In this document: one piece after another, positions 15,264 through 21,027 of the stretch
Position numbering within the stretch: position 1 is the stretch's first letter
How the letters are laid out: each line of letters opens with the position of its first letter
DNA from: a virus
Virus record (IMG/VR): IMGVR_UViG_3300044701_000609
Location: 1-24,039 of that record
Direction: 5' to 3' (one strand)
Length of the DNA stretch: 24,039 nt
Notes under the pieces: generated by a model
Seen by the model: only the letters and a program-made list of their open reading frames with translations
Databases searched by the model: none
Told to the model about the DNA's origin: nothing
Translations under genes and position numbers: made by a program

Positions 15264-15752
15264 ATGATTACCCAAGAACGCCTTAAGCAACTAGCTACAT
15301 ACGATCCTGAAACAGGCTTGCTAATCTGCTCCATGAACAGGCGTGGAAGCAAAAATAAAGCTGGTGACATTCTTGGATCCGTTAATCGTTCAGGGCACGT
15401 TGAAGTTCAACTAGACGGCCGTAAATACTTTGTTCATAGGCTTGCCGTTCTCTATATGACTGGAGAAATGCCCGACGGTGTAATCGACCACATCAATCGA
15501 AATCCTGCTGATAACCGCTGGATCAATCTTCGGGTCGTTACTCAAGTTGAAAATGGCCACAATCAAAATCGCCTTCCAGAGCACAACAAAACTGGTTACG
15601 TTGGCGTTCATCACTGGAACGGCAAATACCGAGCCAAACTGGTTGTGAATAAAAAACAGTTACACCTTGGAACGTTTGACGATCCCGTCGCCGCCTCTGC
15701 TGCTTATGAAGCGGCCAAGCAAACCCATCGACCCCTTCAGGAGGTGAGCTAA
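15264..15752 (+). CDS. HNH homing endonuclease with AP2 DNA-binding domain
   Basis: The product is 162 residues from ATG 15264 (AAGGA at 15252-15256). The HNH core shows FVHRLAVLYMTG (56-67), DHINRNPADNRWINLR (75-90) and VTQVENGHNQNR (92-103). An AP2-type domain follows (NKTGYVGVHHWNGKYRA, 108-124, then LHLGTFDDPVAASAAY). Such free-standing enzymes cut a target locus and spread by copying repair. The DNA looks more AT-rich than the neighbouring GC-rich genes. It sits exactly between two fibre genes, overlapping neither by more than a few bases. AGGAGGTGAG (15739-15748) at its 3' end serves the next gene. It is a mobile gene, not a virion part. Confidence 0.88.
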   Translation: MITQERLKQLATYDPETGLLICSMNRRGSKNKAGDILGSVNRSGHVEVQLDGRKYFVHRLAVLYMTGEMPDGVIDHINRNPADNRWINLRVVTQVENGHNQNRLPEHNKTGYVGVHHWNGKYRAKLVVNKKQLHLGTFDDPVAASAAYEAAKQTHRPLQEVS

Positions 15753-16820
15753 GTGTCTTCAATCAAAGTAACCAACCTTCAACACGCCTCAGCGGCCTCG
15801 CCCGCCATCGTGCTGGCATCAGACGGCACCGCCACCGCGCAGCTCAGCAGCCTTAACGGTGGGGCGCTCAGTGGTGCTCGCAACCGCATCATCAACGGCG
15901 ACATGCGGATCGACCAGCGCAATGCTGGGGCGAGTGTGACGCCGACTGCTGGCACGTATACCCTTGATCGCTGGTACTGCGCTATGCCGGTCACCAGCAA
16001 ATACAGCGTTGCACGCAGCACTACTGCTCCGACTGGGTTTACAAATAGTGCATTAGTCACGTCTCTGTCTGCCTATACGGTCGGCGCTAGTGAAACCTTT
16101 AACATTCAGCAAGTAATTGAAGGTTTCAATGTCGCTGATCTGGATTACGGAACAGCTTCCGCAGTGACCACTACTCTTTCCTTTTGGGTGAGGTCTTCAC
16201 TAACGGGGACTTTTGGTGGTGCAATCCAAAACGGCAGTGCAAATCGAAGCTATCCGTTTACGTTCAGTATTTCTGCAGCTAACACGTTTGAGTACAAAAC
16301 TGTTGTTATAGCCGGAGACACTTCTGGCACCTGGCCATCCGATAACACCGGAGCCATGGCTGTGATCTTTTCGCTTGGCACTGGCTCAACTCTTTCTGGC
16401 ACCGCAGGAAGCTGGTCTGGCAACAATTACAAGTCAGCCACCGGAGCCACCTCTGTCGTCGGCACCAACGGCGCCACCTTCTACATCACCGGCGTCCAGC
16501 TTGAAGCCGGCAGCGTCGCCACCCCGTTTGAGCGCAGGAGCTACGGGCAGGAGCTGGCGTTGTGTCAGAGGTATTACGAAAAAGGCAAAGTTCAGTTTGA
16601 AGTTTATGCAGCTAGTGCAAATGTTTTTGGGCAAACTGTTTACTACAAAGCAACAAAAAGAGCTGCGGCCACAATTTCTTATTCATCCACCAGCTACGCA
16701 ACTGCCAGTGGTTTAACAAGTGCTTATTCAGATGAAAGTTCTTTCTACGCGCAAGCAACTGCTAGTGGAACTTCAAACGTTGGTTTTTACACTAACTGGA
16801 CTGCCGCTATTGAGCTGTAA
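15753..16820 (+). CDS. Large tail fibre / receptor-binding protein
   Basis: The product is 355 residues from GTG 15753, preceded by AGGAGGTGA (15739-15747), the strongest Shine-Dalgarno seen here. N-terminus: IKVTNLQHASAASPAIVLAS shaft, then RNRIINGDMRIDQRNAGAS and YTLDRWY, a widely distributed phage adhesin motif. This leads into a jelly-roll, carbohydrate-binding-like domain (SFWVRSSLTGTFGG to FYITGVQLEAGSVATPFERR) and LALCQRYYEK. The C-terminal 80 residues are a variable tip. DNA at about 16030-16310 and 16560-16820 is relatively AT-rich, whereas the VQLEAG segment is GC-rich, again a mosaic. It probably binds surface glycans of the host. Confidence 0.75.
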   Translation: MSSIKVTNLQHASAASPAIVLASDGTATAQLSSLNGGALSGARNRIINGDMRIDQRNAGASVTPTAGTYTLDRWYCAMPVTSKYSVARSTTAPTGFTNSALVTSLSAYTVGASETFNIQQVIEGFNVADLDYGTASAVTTTLSFWVRSSLTGTFGGAIQNGSANRSYPFTFSISAANTFEYKTVVIAGDTSGTWPSDNTGAMAVIFSLGTGSTLSGTAGSWSGNNYKSATGATSVVGTNGATFYITGVQLEAGSVATPFERRSYGQELALCQRYYEKGKVQFEVYAASANVFGQTVYYKATKRAAATISYSSTSYATASGLTSAYSDESSFYAQATASGTSNVGFYTNWTAAIEL

Positions 16821-16823
16821 CCC

Positions 16824-17057
16824 ATGACCTACCAACTCACCACCGGCGACATTATCCTCCGCCTTGCGGACAACGCCTTCATCCCACCCGACCACGCCAA
16901 CACCGACTACCAGACCTACCTCGCTTGGCTGGAAGCCGGCAACACCCCCGAGCCTGCACCCGAGCCCGAGCCCGTCCCCGAGCTGACGCCTGCTGAAAAG
17001 CTGGCCGCCGCCGGCCTCACGGTTGACGACCTGCGAGCCCTGCTCGCTGAGGGCTGA
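16824..17057 (+). CDS. Small fibre-cassette protein with Pro/Glu-rich linker
   Basis: The product is 77 residues. It has an N-terminal segment YQLTTGDIILRLADNAFIPP then DYQTYLAWLEAGNTPEP, a Pro-Glu linker (residues 42-53), and a C-terminal helix AEKLAAAGLTVDDLRALLAEG. Proteins of this shape follow fibre genes in many phages and are of unknown function. The linker suggests two small folded parts. The stop overlaps the next start (TGATG at 17055-17059). Confidence 0.65.
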   Translation: MTYQLTTGDIILRLADNAFIPPDHANTDYQTYLAWLEAGNTPEPAPEPEPVPELTPAEKLAAAGLTVDDLRALLAEG

Positions 17058-17194
17058 TGGCCGTCCGCAGCAAAACCGGCACCGCTCGCATCGAGCACCA
17101 GCCCGGTCCACCGAAGACCACACGCCAAGGGTATGGACAACAGTCCCGCCCACGTCGCCGCGGCCGCAAGCCGCTGAGGGGGCAAGGCCGCTAA
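17057..17194 (+). CDS. 45-residue basic protein (cyanophage-type small ORF)
   Basis: The protein starts MAVRSKTGTARIEHQPGPPK and continues with a run of Arg, Gly and Gln (SRPRRRGRKPL). It has no membrane segment and is strongly basic, so nucleic-acid or membrane-surface binding is possible. It overlaps both neighbours by one base (TGATG at 17055-17059, TAATG at 17192-17196). From memory, very similar sequences are common in cyanophages, which supports both that it is real and that the host is a cyanobacterium. Function is unknown. Confidence 0.7.
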   Translation: MAVRSKTGTARIEHQPGPPKTTRQGYGQQSRPRRRGRKPLRGQGR

Positions 17195-17361
17195 TGGATC
17201 GCGATACGCTCGAAAACTGGCGCAAGATTCGCGACCACCTCGAGCGTGCCGGGAAGACGGACAATCATTACTATCGCCGTGCTGTAGCCATCCTGCAGGG
17301 GAGGCCGGACCCGTTCGATCGCTACGATGGATGGGATGGAAGTCGCCACAGCGATGGCTGA
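17194..17361 (+). CDS. 55-residue helical protein, unknown (cyanophage-type small ORF)
   Basis: The start at 17194 shares one base with the preceding TAA. The sequence MDRDTLENWRKIRDHLERAG is amphipathic, followed by KTDNHYYRRAVAILQGRPDP, a pattern I recall from other cyanophage small genes. No catalytic residues stand out. It lies between the basic small protein and the membrane protein and overlaps the latter, so it belongs to the lysis-region operon. An upstream in-frame start at 17023 would overlap two genes and is rejected. Confidence 0.65.
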   Translation: MDRDTLENWRKIRDHLERAGKTDNHYYRRAVAILQGRPDPFDRYDGWDGSRHSDG

Positions 17362-17587
17362 AGAACCACAGAGCGTAGGTGGCGTCTTCTCCGCCTCGCT
17401 GCCCACCGTCTTAGCTACTGGCATGATCGCCATCGGTGGTCTGCTGATCTCGATGCAGATCCAGTCCGCACGGATCGAGGCCACTGTGGTGCAGATGGCC
17501 AAATCGATTGAAGAGCTGAAGATCGACGCACGCAACGAACTGTCCGACCTAGATAAGCGCGTGCGCGCACTGGAGCTTCAGCAGTAA
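17354..17587 (+). CDS. Single-span membrane protein with coiled coil (holin or spanin-like candidate)
   Basis: The product is 77 residues from ATG 17354, which has GGAAG at 17338-17342. Starts at 17327 and 17336 are in-frame alternatives adding 9 or 6 residues. There is one hydrophobic segment (LPTVLATGMIAIGGLLISMQI) near residues 16-36, then a charged heptad-like helix (VVQMAKSIEELKIDARNELS, DLDKRVRALELQ). Placed shortly before the endolysin, it could be a holin, a holin regulator or an inner-membrane spanin. The lack of a lipoprotein partner speaks against a classic two-component spanin. Confidence 0.6.
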   Translation: MAEEPQSVGGVFSASLPTVLATGMIAIGGLLISMQIQSARIEATVVQMAKSIEELKIDARNELSDLDKRVRALELQQ

Positions 17588-17611
17588 CTTAGGGATTCAG
17601 GCACTGCTGCT

Positions 17612-17752
17612 ATGTCCCCTGAAACCATTGCGATCATCGCGATCATCATTGCCGCTGGCTCCGAGATCATCGCCATCACCCCGCTAAAGTCCAATAGCTG
17701 GGTTCAACTGCTCCTGCAGGCGCTGCGCATCATGTTCCCGAAGCGCCGCTGA
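17612..17752 (+). CDS. 46-residue membrane protein (holin candidate)
   Basis: The sequence starts MSPETIAIIAIIIAAGSEII and continues with AITPLKSNSWVQLLLQALRI and a basic end (MFPKRR). One hydrophobic helix is followed by an amphipathic helix and a positively charged C-terminus, as in small holins and other membrane-disturbing peptides. It ends one base before the endolysin gene, the classic place for a holin. Similar short proteins (with SNSW-VQ) occur in cyanophages to my knowledge. No clear Shine-Dalgarno precedes the ATG. With the neighbour at 17354 there are two candidates for the membrane lysis step. Confidence 0.65.
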   Translation: MSPETIAIIAIIIAAGSEIIAITPLKSNSWVQLLLQALRIMFPKRR

Positions 17753-17753
17753 C

Positions 17754-18836
17754 ATGGCCAACACGGCACCGATCACGCTGCAGACTCTGTTTCGGTATTA
17801 CAAGGGGCTTCCCCACCAGGCCGCGGCGATCAGCCTGCTAGAACAAGACATCGCTGCCAATGGCTACCAGCAGGCGATGCGGCGTGATCGGCCGTGGTTC
17901 GAGGCTTGGTCGCAGGATGGCAAGCAGGTCGATCTATCGGCTGGCATCAACCTGATCAAGCAATTCGAGGGTGTGCATCTCTCCGCCTACCCCGATCCGC
18001 TTAGCGGTGGCGATCCATGGACGATCGGCTACGGCACCACCCGCTATAGCGGTGGCGTGCCGGTGAAGCGCGGCGACAAGATCACCATGATCGAGGCCGA
18101 CATGATGCTGCGGCTTGAGGTAGATCGCATCGCTGACAAGCTGGCCAGCACCATCCCGCACTGGAAGGTGATGGACGACAACCAGCGGTCGGCGTTGGTC
18201 AGCTTCGCCTACAACCTCGGTGCTGGCTTCTACGGCACACCCGGATTTGAGACGATCAGCAAGGTGCTGCGCGAGCAGGCATGGGACAAGGTGCCCGCCG
18301 CCATGGAGCTGTACCGCAACCCTGGCACCAACGTTGAAGCCGGCCTGCTGCGGCGCCGTAAGGCAGAAGGGCAGCTATGGGGCGACCATCGCCCGAAGAT
18401 GCAGCAGGAGCCCGCCAGGCTGACGCCAGACTCATCGTTCAGCGCGCGCATCACACCGCACATCCGCCTGGGTGAGTTTGCGCTTGATCAGGAGGCGCGG
18501 CGCTTCGTCCATCAGTATCAGGTGAACACTGCAGCGGAGCTGGCGGCGTTCCTTGAGCGTGTGCGGCAACGCTTCGGCGGCAAGAGCATCATCATCACCT
18601 CGGGCTTCAGGCCGGCTGCCATCAACGCATCAGTCGGTGGTGCCACCAACAGCGAGCACCTCTACTCAGCGCCTGGCGTTGGTGCGGTCGATTTCGTGGT
18701 CGATGGTGCCGACATGAAAGCTGTTGAGAAATGGTGCGATGAAAACTGGCCGCACAGCCTCGGCTACGCTGCACCGGCCTTTACTCATCTCGGTCGCCGC
18801 GCTGATGGCAAGCGGCGCCGCTGGGATTACGCCTGA
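17754..18836 (+). CDS. Two-domain endolysin: GH24 lysozyme plus M15-type peptidase
   Basis: The product is 360 residues. Residues 1-58 are an N-terminal helical part. Residues 60-212 are a GH24 lysozyme with Glu72 in QFEGVHLSAYPDP, an Asp (81 or 87) and Thr95 in GDPWTIGYGTT, plus NQRSALVSFAYNLGAG, the T4-type layout for cutting the MurNAc-GlcNAc backbone. Residues 235-360 match peptidase M15 (D,D- or L,D-carboxypeptidase type), with ITSGFRPAAINASVGG, His302 in NSEHLY, Asp313 in GAVDFVV and His345 in FTHLG as probable zinc ligands. One protein would therefore attack both glycan and peptide bonds of peptidoglycan. No signal peptide is visible, so it would depend on a holin. Confidence 0.88.
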   Translation: MANTAPITLQTLFRYYKGLPHQAAAISLLEQDIAANGYQQAMRRDRPWFEAWSQDGKQVDLSAGINLIKQFEGVHLSAYPDPLSGGDPWTIGYGTTRYSGGVPVKRGDKITMIEADMMLRLEVDRIADKLASTIPHWKVMDDNQRSALVSFAYNLGAGFYGTPGFETISKVLREQAWDKVPAAMELYRNPGTNVEAGLLRRRKAEGQLWGDHRPKMQQEPARLTPDSSFSARITPHIRLGEFALDQEARRFVHQYQVNTAAELAAFLERVRQRFGGKSIIITSGFRPAAINASVGGATNSEHLYSAPGVGAVDFVVDGADMKAVEKWCDENWPHSLGYAAPAFTHLGRRADGKRRRWDYA

Positions 18837-19351
18837 TGATTTTGCCCGATCATGAGATCCGCCGGTTGTGCGAGCAGCACGCCATGGTGGTGCCGTTCGA
18901 TCACGAGCTGCTGAACCCTGCCAGCCTTGACCTGACTTTGGGGGATCGCATCATGATTGAGGTGCCGGATCGCCCTGAGCTGCAGATTGTCGGCATTAAC
19001 GGCCACACCGCTGAAACCCCCTACTGGCTGCAACCGGGGGAGTTTTGCCTGGCCGAAACTCGCCAAATTTTTTCGATGCCAGATCATGTGTGCGGCTTGT
19101 TCTACCTGAAATCCAGTCGTGCGCGAGAGGGTTACGAGCACAGCCACGCCGGATTTGCCGATTGTGGCTGGTACGGCTCACGGCTCACGCTGGAGCTAAG
19201 CAATGCTCGACGGATGCACCCCATCCCCCTCTATCCCGACATGAAGATCGGTCAGATGATCTTTCACATCATGGCTGGACTGCCTGATCGCACCTATGCC
19301 GCCACAGGCCGCTACAACGCCGATCTCGGCGTCACGGGCAGCAAGGGCTAG
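18836..19351 (+). CDS. dcd: dCTP deaminase (Dcd)
   Basis: The product is 171 residues, slightly shorter than E. coli Dcd (193). Motifs: LNPASLDLTLGD (26-37), KSSRAREG (92-99), AGFADCGWYGSRLTLELSN (105-123) with Glu120 in the place of the catalytic Glu, KIGQMIF (137-143) and GRYN (158-161). It turns dCTP into dUTP, the precursor for thymidylate, and so feeds phage DNA synthesis. I cannot separate it from a bifunctional dCTP deaminase/dUTPase by eye. The start overlaps the endolysin stop by one base (TGATG). Its stop TAG lies in the palindrome gctagc shared with the stop of the opposing gene. Confidence 0.88.
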   Translation: MILPDHEIRRLCEQHAMVVPFDHELLNPASLDLTLGDRIMIEVPDRPELQIVGINGHTAETPYWLQPGEFCLAETRQIFSMPDHVCGLFYLKSSRAREGYEHSHAGFADCGWYGSRLTLELSNARRMHPIPLYPDMKIGQMIFHIMAGLPDRTYAATGRYNADLGVTGSKG

Positions 19352-19536
19352 CGCGCCATCGGATGCTGCAGCGGCGCCATCCGCAGCCGGTGGATGTTGC
19401 CGGGCGCTTCGGCCGGATCATCCAGCGGGATCATCGTGTAATCGTCGCAGCCGTGCTGCTCCGCAAAGGTGGTGGCAGCGATGTGAGTGGTGAACGGTCC
19501 GATATGCCACGGACCGATGCGGAGGATGTAAGTCAT
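19348..19536 (-). CDS. 62-residue protein, unknown
   Basis: The sequence begins MTYILRIGPWHIGPFTTHIA, then ATTFAEQHGCDDY, and IPLDDPAEAPG in the middle. This pattern (RIGPW, PFTT, aromatic-acidic, PLDDP-EAP) resembles small proteins in other cyanophages that look up to the same short domain. It is convergent with dcd: both stop codons overlap at gctagc (19348-19351), leaving no room for a terminator between them. The start overlaps the upstream gene's stop by ATGA at 19533-19536. Function is unknown. Confidence 0.6.
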   Translation of the reverse strand: MTYILRIGPWHIGPFTTHIAATTFAEQHGCDDYTMIPLDDPAEAPGNIHRLRMAPLQHPMAR

Positions 19537-19697
19537 GGGTGGGATTCAAGTTCAGCAGCGATTTGCAGGATGCGCTGGCGAATAGCGTGATGAGCAGCAA
19601 ACACGCCTGCATCTGCGTCGGTGTCGCCTAGCGGCGATTCCATGTGCAGCTCGGCAGCTATGGCGCGCAGGATCGCGGCAGTTGATGGTTCGGTCAT
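19533..19697 (-). CDS. 54-residue protein, unknown
   Basis: The frame from 19697 encodes MTEPSTAAILRAIAAELHME, then SPLGDTDADAGVFAAHHAIR and a helical end (RILQIAAELESHP). It ends in an ATGA overlap with the next gene. Helical with conserved-looking DTDAD and HH groups. The coupling and the lack of any other gene in this stretch support it being real. Another frame in the same region codes for a Cys/His-rich nonsense-like peptide and is rejected. Confidence 0.6.
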   Translation of the reverse strand: MTEPSTAAILRAIAAELHMESPLGDTDADAGVFAAHHAIRQRILQIAAELESHP

Positions 19698-19710
19698 GGT
19701 GGCGAGAGTA

Positions 19711-19728
19711 GGGCCGCCGAAGCGGCCC
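19711..19728 (-). other. Intergenic hairpin with UUCG tetraloop
   Basis: GGGCCGC (19711-19717), CGAA, GCGGCCC (19722-19728) is a perfect 7-bp all-GC stem. On the minus strand, the transcribed one, the loop is UUCG closed by C-G, one of the most stable RNA tetraloops. It lies between the 19737-19961 gene and the 19533-19697 gene. No U tract follows (UACUCUCGCC), so it is more likely an mRNA-processing or stabilising structure, or a leaky terminator, than a full intrinsic terminator. Confidence 0.75.
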
Positions 19729-19736
19729 GGTAAAGA

Positions 19737-19961
19737 TCAGGCGACCTTGTGATAGCCCTTAGCGGTGAGCTGCTGATAACGCTGACGAATCCGGCCAGTC
19801 CAATCAAAGCCACCACCTTGAGGCTCCCACTGGCCATCCTCGACAGCAAAGCGGGTCATCATCATCTGGTGGCCGCCGGCCTCGCAGAAGCGGACCAGCT
19901 CGGTGCCATCGGCGGAGATCAGGAAGTGGTTGGCGCGATCAGTGAGGGCGGGGAGGATCAT
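19737..19961 (-). CDS. 74-residue protein, unknown
   Basis: The sequence starts MILPALTDRANHFLISADGT, then ELVRFCEAGGHQMMMTRFAV, and ends with GRIRQRYQQLTAKGYHKVA. It looks like a compact alpha/beta domain; I do not recognise a family. It is the first gene of a three-gene minus-strand unit. A TATAGT box (19985-19990, minus) upstream would give a leader of about 17 bases. The UUCG hairpin lies just downstream of its stop. Confidence 0.6.
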   Translation of the reverse strand: MILPALTDRANHFLISADGTELVRFCEAGGHQMMMTRFAVEDGQWEPQGGGFDWTGRIRQRYQQLTAKGYHKVA

Positions 19962-19984
19962 CGGTCCGGTGCGTTGATGTGTGA

Positions 19985-19990
19985 ACTATA
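19985..19990 (-). promoter_or_regulatory. Candidate promoter -10 box for the minus-strand trio
   Basis: TATAGT on the minus strand (plus: actata) lies about 24 bases before the ATG at 19961. A spacer of 17 places the -35 position at 20008-20013 (GGCACT), which is not a consensus -35 and falls inside the GGGCACAGTGCCC palindrome. This would suit a regulated promoter with an operator over the -35. It is a sequence inference only. Confidence 0.4.
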
Positions 19991-20001
19991 CCCCGCCGAC
20001 A

Positions 20002-20014
20002 GGGCACAGTGCCC
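20002..20014. promoter_or_regulatory. Perfect 13-bp palindrome, candidate operator
   Basis: GGGCAC-a-GTGCCC lies in the 136-bp intergenic region (19962-20097) between divergent genes. A further ccggatgcaGGGCAC copy follows at 20015-20027, and GAACTGTCACA at 20035-20045, whose reverse complement recurs at 23303-23313. The rest of this intergenic region contains nothing else I can name. Confidence 0.45.
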
Positions 20015-20097
20015 CGGATGCAGGGCACGTTAACGAACTGTCACATCTGCCGATCCCGTTGCACCCGCTACCGTTTAACCAGCCGGGGCTGCCGCCC

Positions 20098-20283
20098 ATG
20101 CGGGCGTACATCGTGGAGATCACCGCCAAGGTGCTGGTGCGCTCCGAAACCGATCCCGAGGAGCTGCCGGCTGACATTTACTCCCAAATCGCTGAGTTCG
20201 TCCACAACGAGGAAGATCTCCTAGAGCTGGGCATCGAGCTGTTCACCCTCCCCGTGGACCTCTGTGGATCAGCACCACATTGA
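20098..20283 (+). CDS. 61-residue acidic protein, unknown
   Basis: The frame from ATG 20098 encodes MRAYIVEITAKVLVRSETDP, then EELPADIYSQIAEFVHNEED and LLELGIELFTLPVDLCGSAP. It has an N-terminal beta strand (AYIVEITAKVLV) followed by acidic helices. An upstream GTG (19981) would run through the operator-like palindrome and is unlikely. It overlaps the HNH gene by 20 bases. Small acidic proteins in accessory regions are sometimes inhibitors of host enzymes, but nothing here shows a target. Confidence 0.55.
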   Translation: MRAYIVEITAKVLVRSETDPEELPADIYSQIAEFVHNEEDLLELGIELFTLPVDLCGSAPH

Positions 20284-20608
20284 AGAAACCCGCCTGGTCA
20301 CTCGCCGCTCGGCCCGTGATCAGATACTCCTGCGCTGGGGGTATAGGTGCGCCTACTGCAACGATCCCCTTGGCCGGAGCCCCACCCTCGATCACGTCAT
20401 CCCGAAGGTCCATGGCGGCCTGACAGTGCCCAGCAACATGGTGGCCTGTTGTTGGTCCTGTAATTGCTCGAAATCGCACAAACCATGGGTGGACTGGTAT
20501 CGCGCCCAACCGTTCTGGTCGGCGCTCGGCGAATGGGCGATCGTCCAGTGGATCACCAGCCACTCAGAACATCGTCAACCAGATAGTGGCGAGCAACATG
20601 CCGCCTAG
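20264..20608 (+). CDS. HNH endonuclease with CxxC zinc pairs
   Basis: The product is 114 residues from GTG 20264. The core is RWGYRCAYCNDP (Cys29, Cys32), TLDHVIPKVHGG (Asp43, His44) and SNMVACCWSCNCSKS (Cys63, Cys66, Asn67), the usual HNH layout with two zinc-binding CxxC pairs. The start is a GTG inside the preceding gene, with no strong Shine-Dalgarno, so translation is probably coupled. It is a single-domain enzyme without a visible targeting domain. It could be homing-like or a phage-encoded nuclease attacking host DNA. The 3' end overlaps an opposing 27-residue ORF. Confidence 0.82.
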   Translation: MDQHHIEETRLVTRRSARDQILLRWGYRCAYCNDPLGRSPTLDHVIPKVHGGLTVPSNMVACCWSCNCSKSHKPWVDWYRAQPFWSALGEWAIVQWITSHSEHRQPDSGEQHAA

Positions 20609-20647
20609 CCAGGTGAGGCCGAAGATCACGACCGGCGGGTACTTCAT
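20564..20647 (-). CDS. 27-residue single-pass membrane peptide
   Basis: The frame encodes MKYPPVVIFGLTWLGGMLLA then TIWLTMF, nearly all one hydrophobic helix. The start overlaps the stop of the upstream gene (ATGA at 20644-20647). Its 3' 45 bases overlap the HNH gene on the other strand. The tight coupling and clear membrane character support it, but so short an ORF needs expression data. It is the last gene of the minus-strand operon. Confidence 0.5.
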   Translation of the reverse strand: MKYPPVVIFGLTWLGGMLLATIWLTMF

Positions 20648-20814
20648 GGCCGCAGCATCTGATTGAGGTAGATCTCTGCCTGAAACCAGTCCGAGCTATA
20701 CCGGCATACGCCACCGACGCAGCTTCGGTAATACACCTCACCCTTCACAGGCATCAGCACCTCGATGTAGCCGCCGTCTCGATCAGTCCGGCTAATCACT
20801 TCAGGTCCGAACAT
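20644..20814 (-). CDS. 56-residue protein, unknown
   Basis: The sequence starts MFGPEVISRTDRDGGYIEVL, then VYYRSCVGGVCRYSSDWFQA and ends EIYLNQMLRP. A C-x4-C spacing (SCVGGVC) with aromatic residues around it suggests a small beta-type fold. The stop overlaps the next start by ATGA. It overlaps the upstream gene by 19 bases. No family is recognised. Confidence 0.6.
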   Translation of the reverse strand: MFGPEVISRTDRDGGYIEVLMPVKGEVYYRSCVGGVCRYSSDWFQAEIYLNQMLRP

Positions 20815-21008
20815 TGCCGTGCCTCCTCACGATGAATCCATGTTTTGAGGGCCGCCACATAATCCCGCAGCACCTGCGCCTGCTGGAGGTGCCACCCATC
20901 ACCCGAGTCAAACCACAGGCGGTTGTGCCGGTCGATTGCCTGCAGCGATTGATGGATGAGCACATTCCAAGGCTCACGGATTGGCGTGTTGAACTCACGC
21001 TTGGACAC
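20796..21008 (-). CDS. 70-residue protein, unknown
   Basis: From GTG 21008, encoding VSKREFNTPIREPWNVLIHQ, then SLQAIDRHNRLWFDSGDGWH, LQQAQVLRDYVAALKTWIHR and a charged end. A longer reading frame from 21089 would overlap the upstream gene by 62 bases. The GTG, 20 bases after the upstream stop, with AGGT nearby, is preferred. It is mostly helical. The pattern I-DRHN-LW-x2-GD-HL-x-QA resembles small genes in other cyanophages. Function is unknown. Confidence 0.6.
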   Translation of the reverse strand: MSKREFNTPIREPWNVLIHQSLQAIDRHNRLWFDSGDGWHLQQAQVLRDYVAALKTWIHREEARQCSDLK

Positions 21009-21027
21009 GGCGACCTGGCGGCCTCTA

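Noticed and set aside
13757-16820. Diversity-generating retroelement target in the fibre genes
   Set aside because: The Mtd-like N-terminal module raised the idea, but I see no reverse transcriptase, no template repeat and no adenine-biased variable repeat at a gene end in this window.
16434-17264. Minus-strand frames in the fibre and linker region
   Set aside because: All are opposite to supported genes and consist of Gly/Ala/Arg-rich mirror sequence of Pro/Glu and Thr codons.
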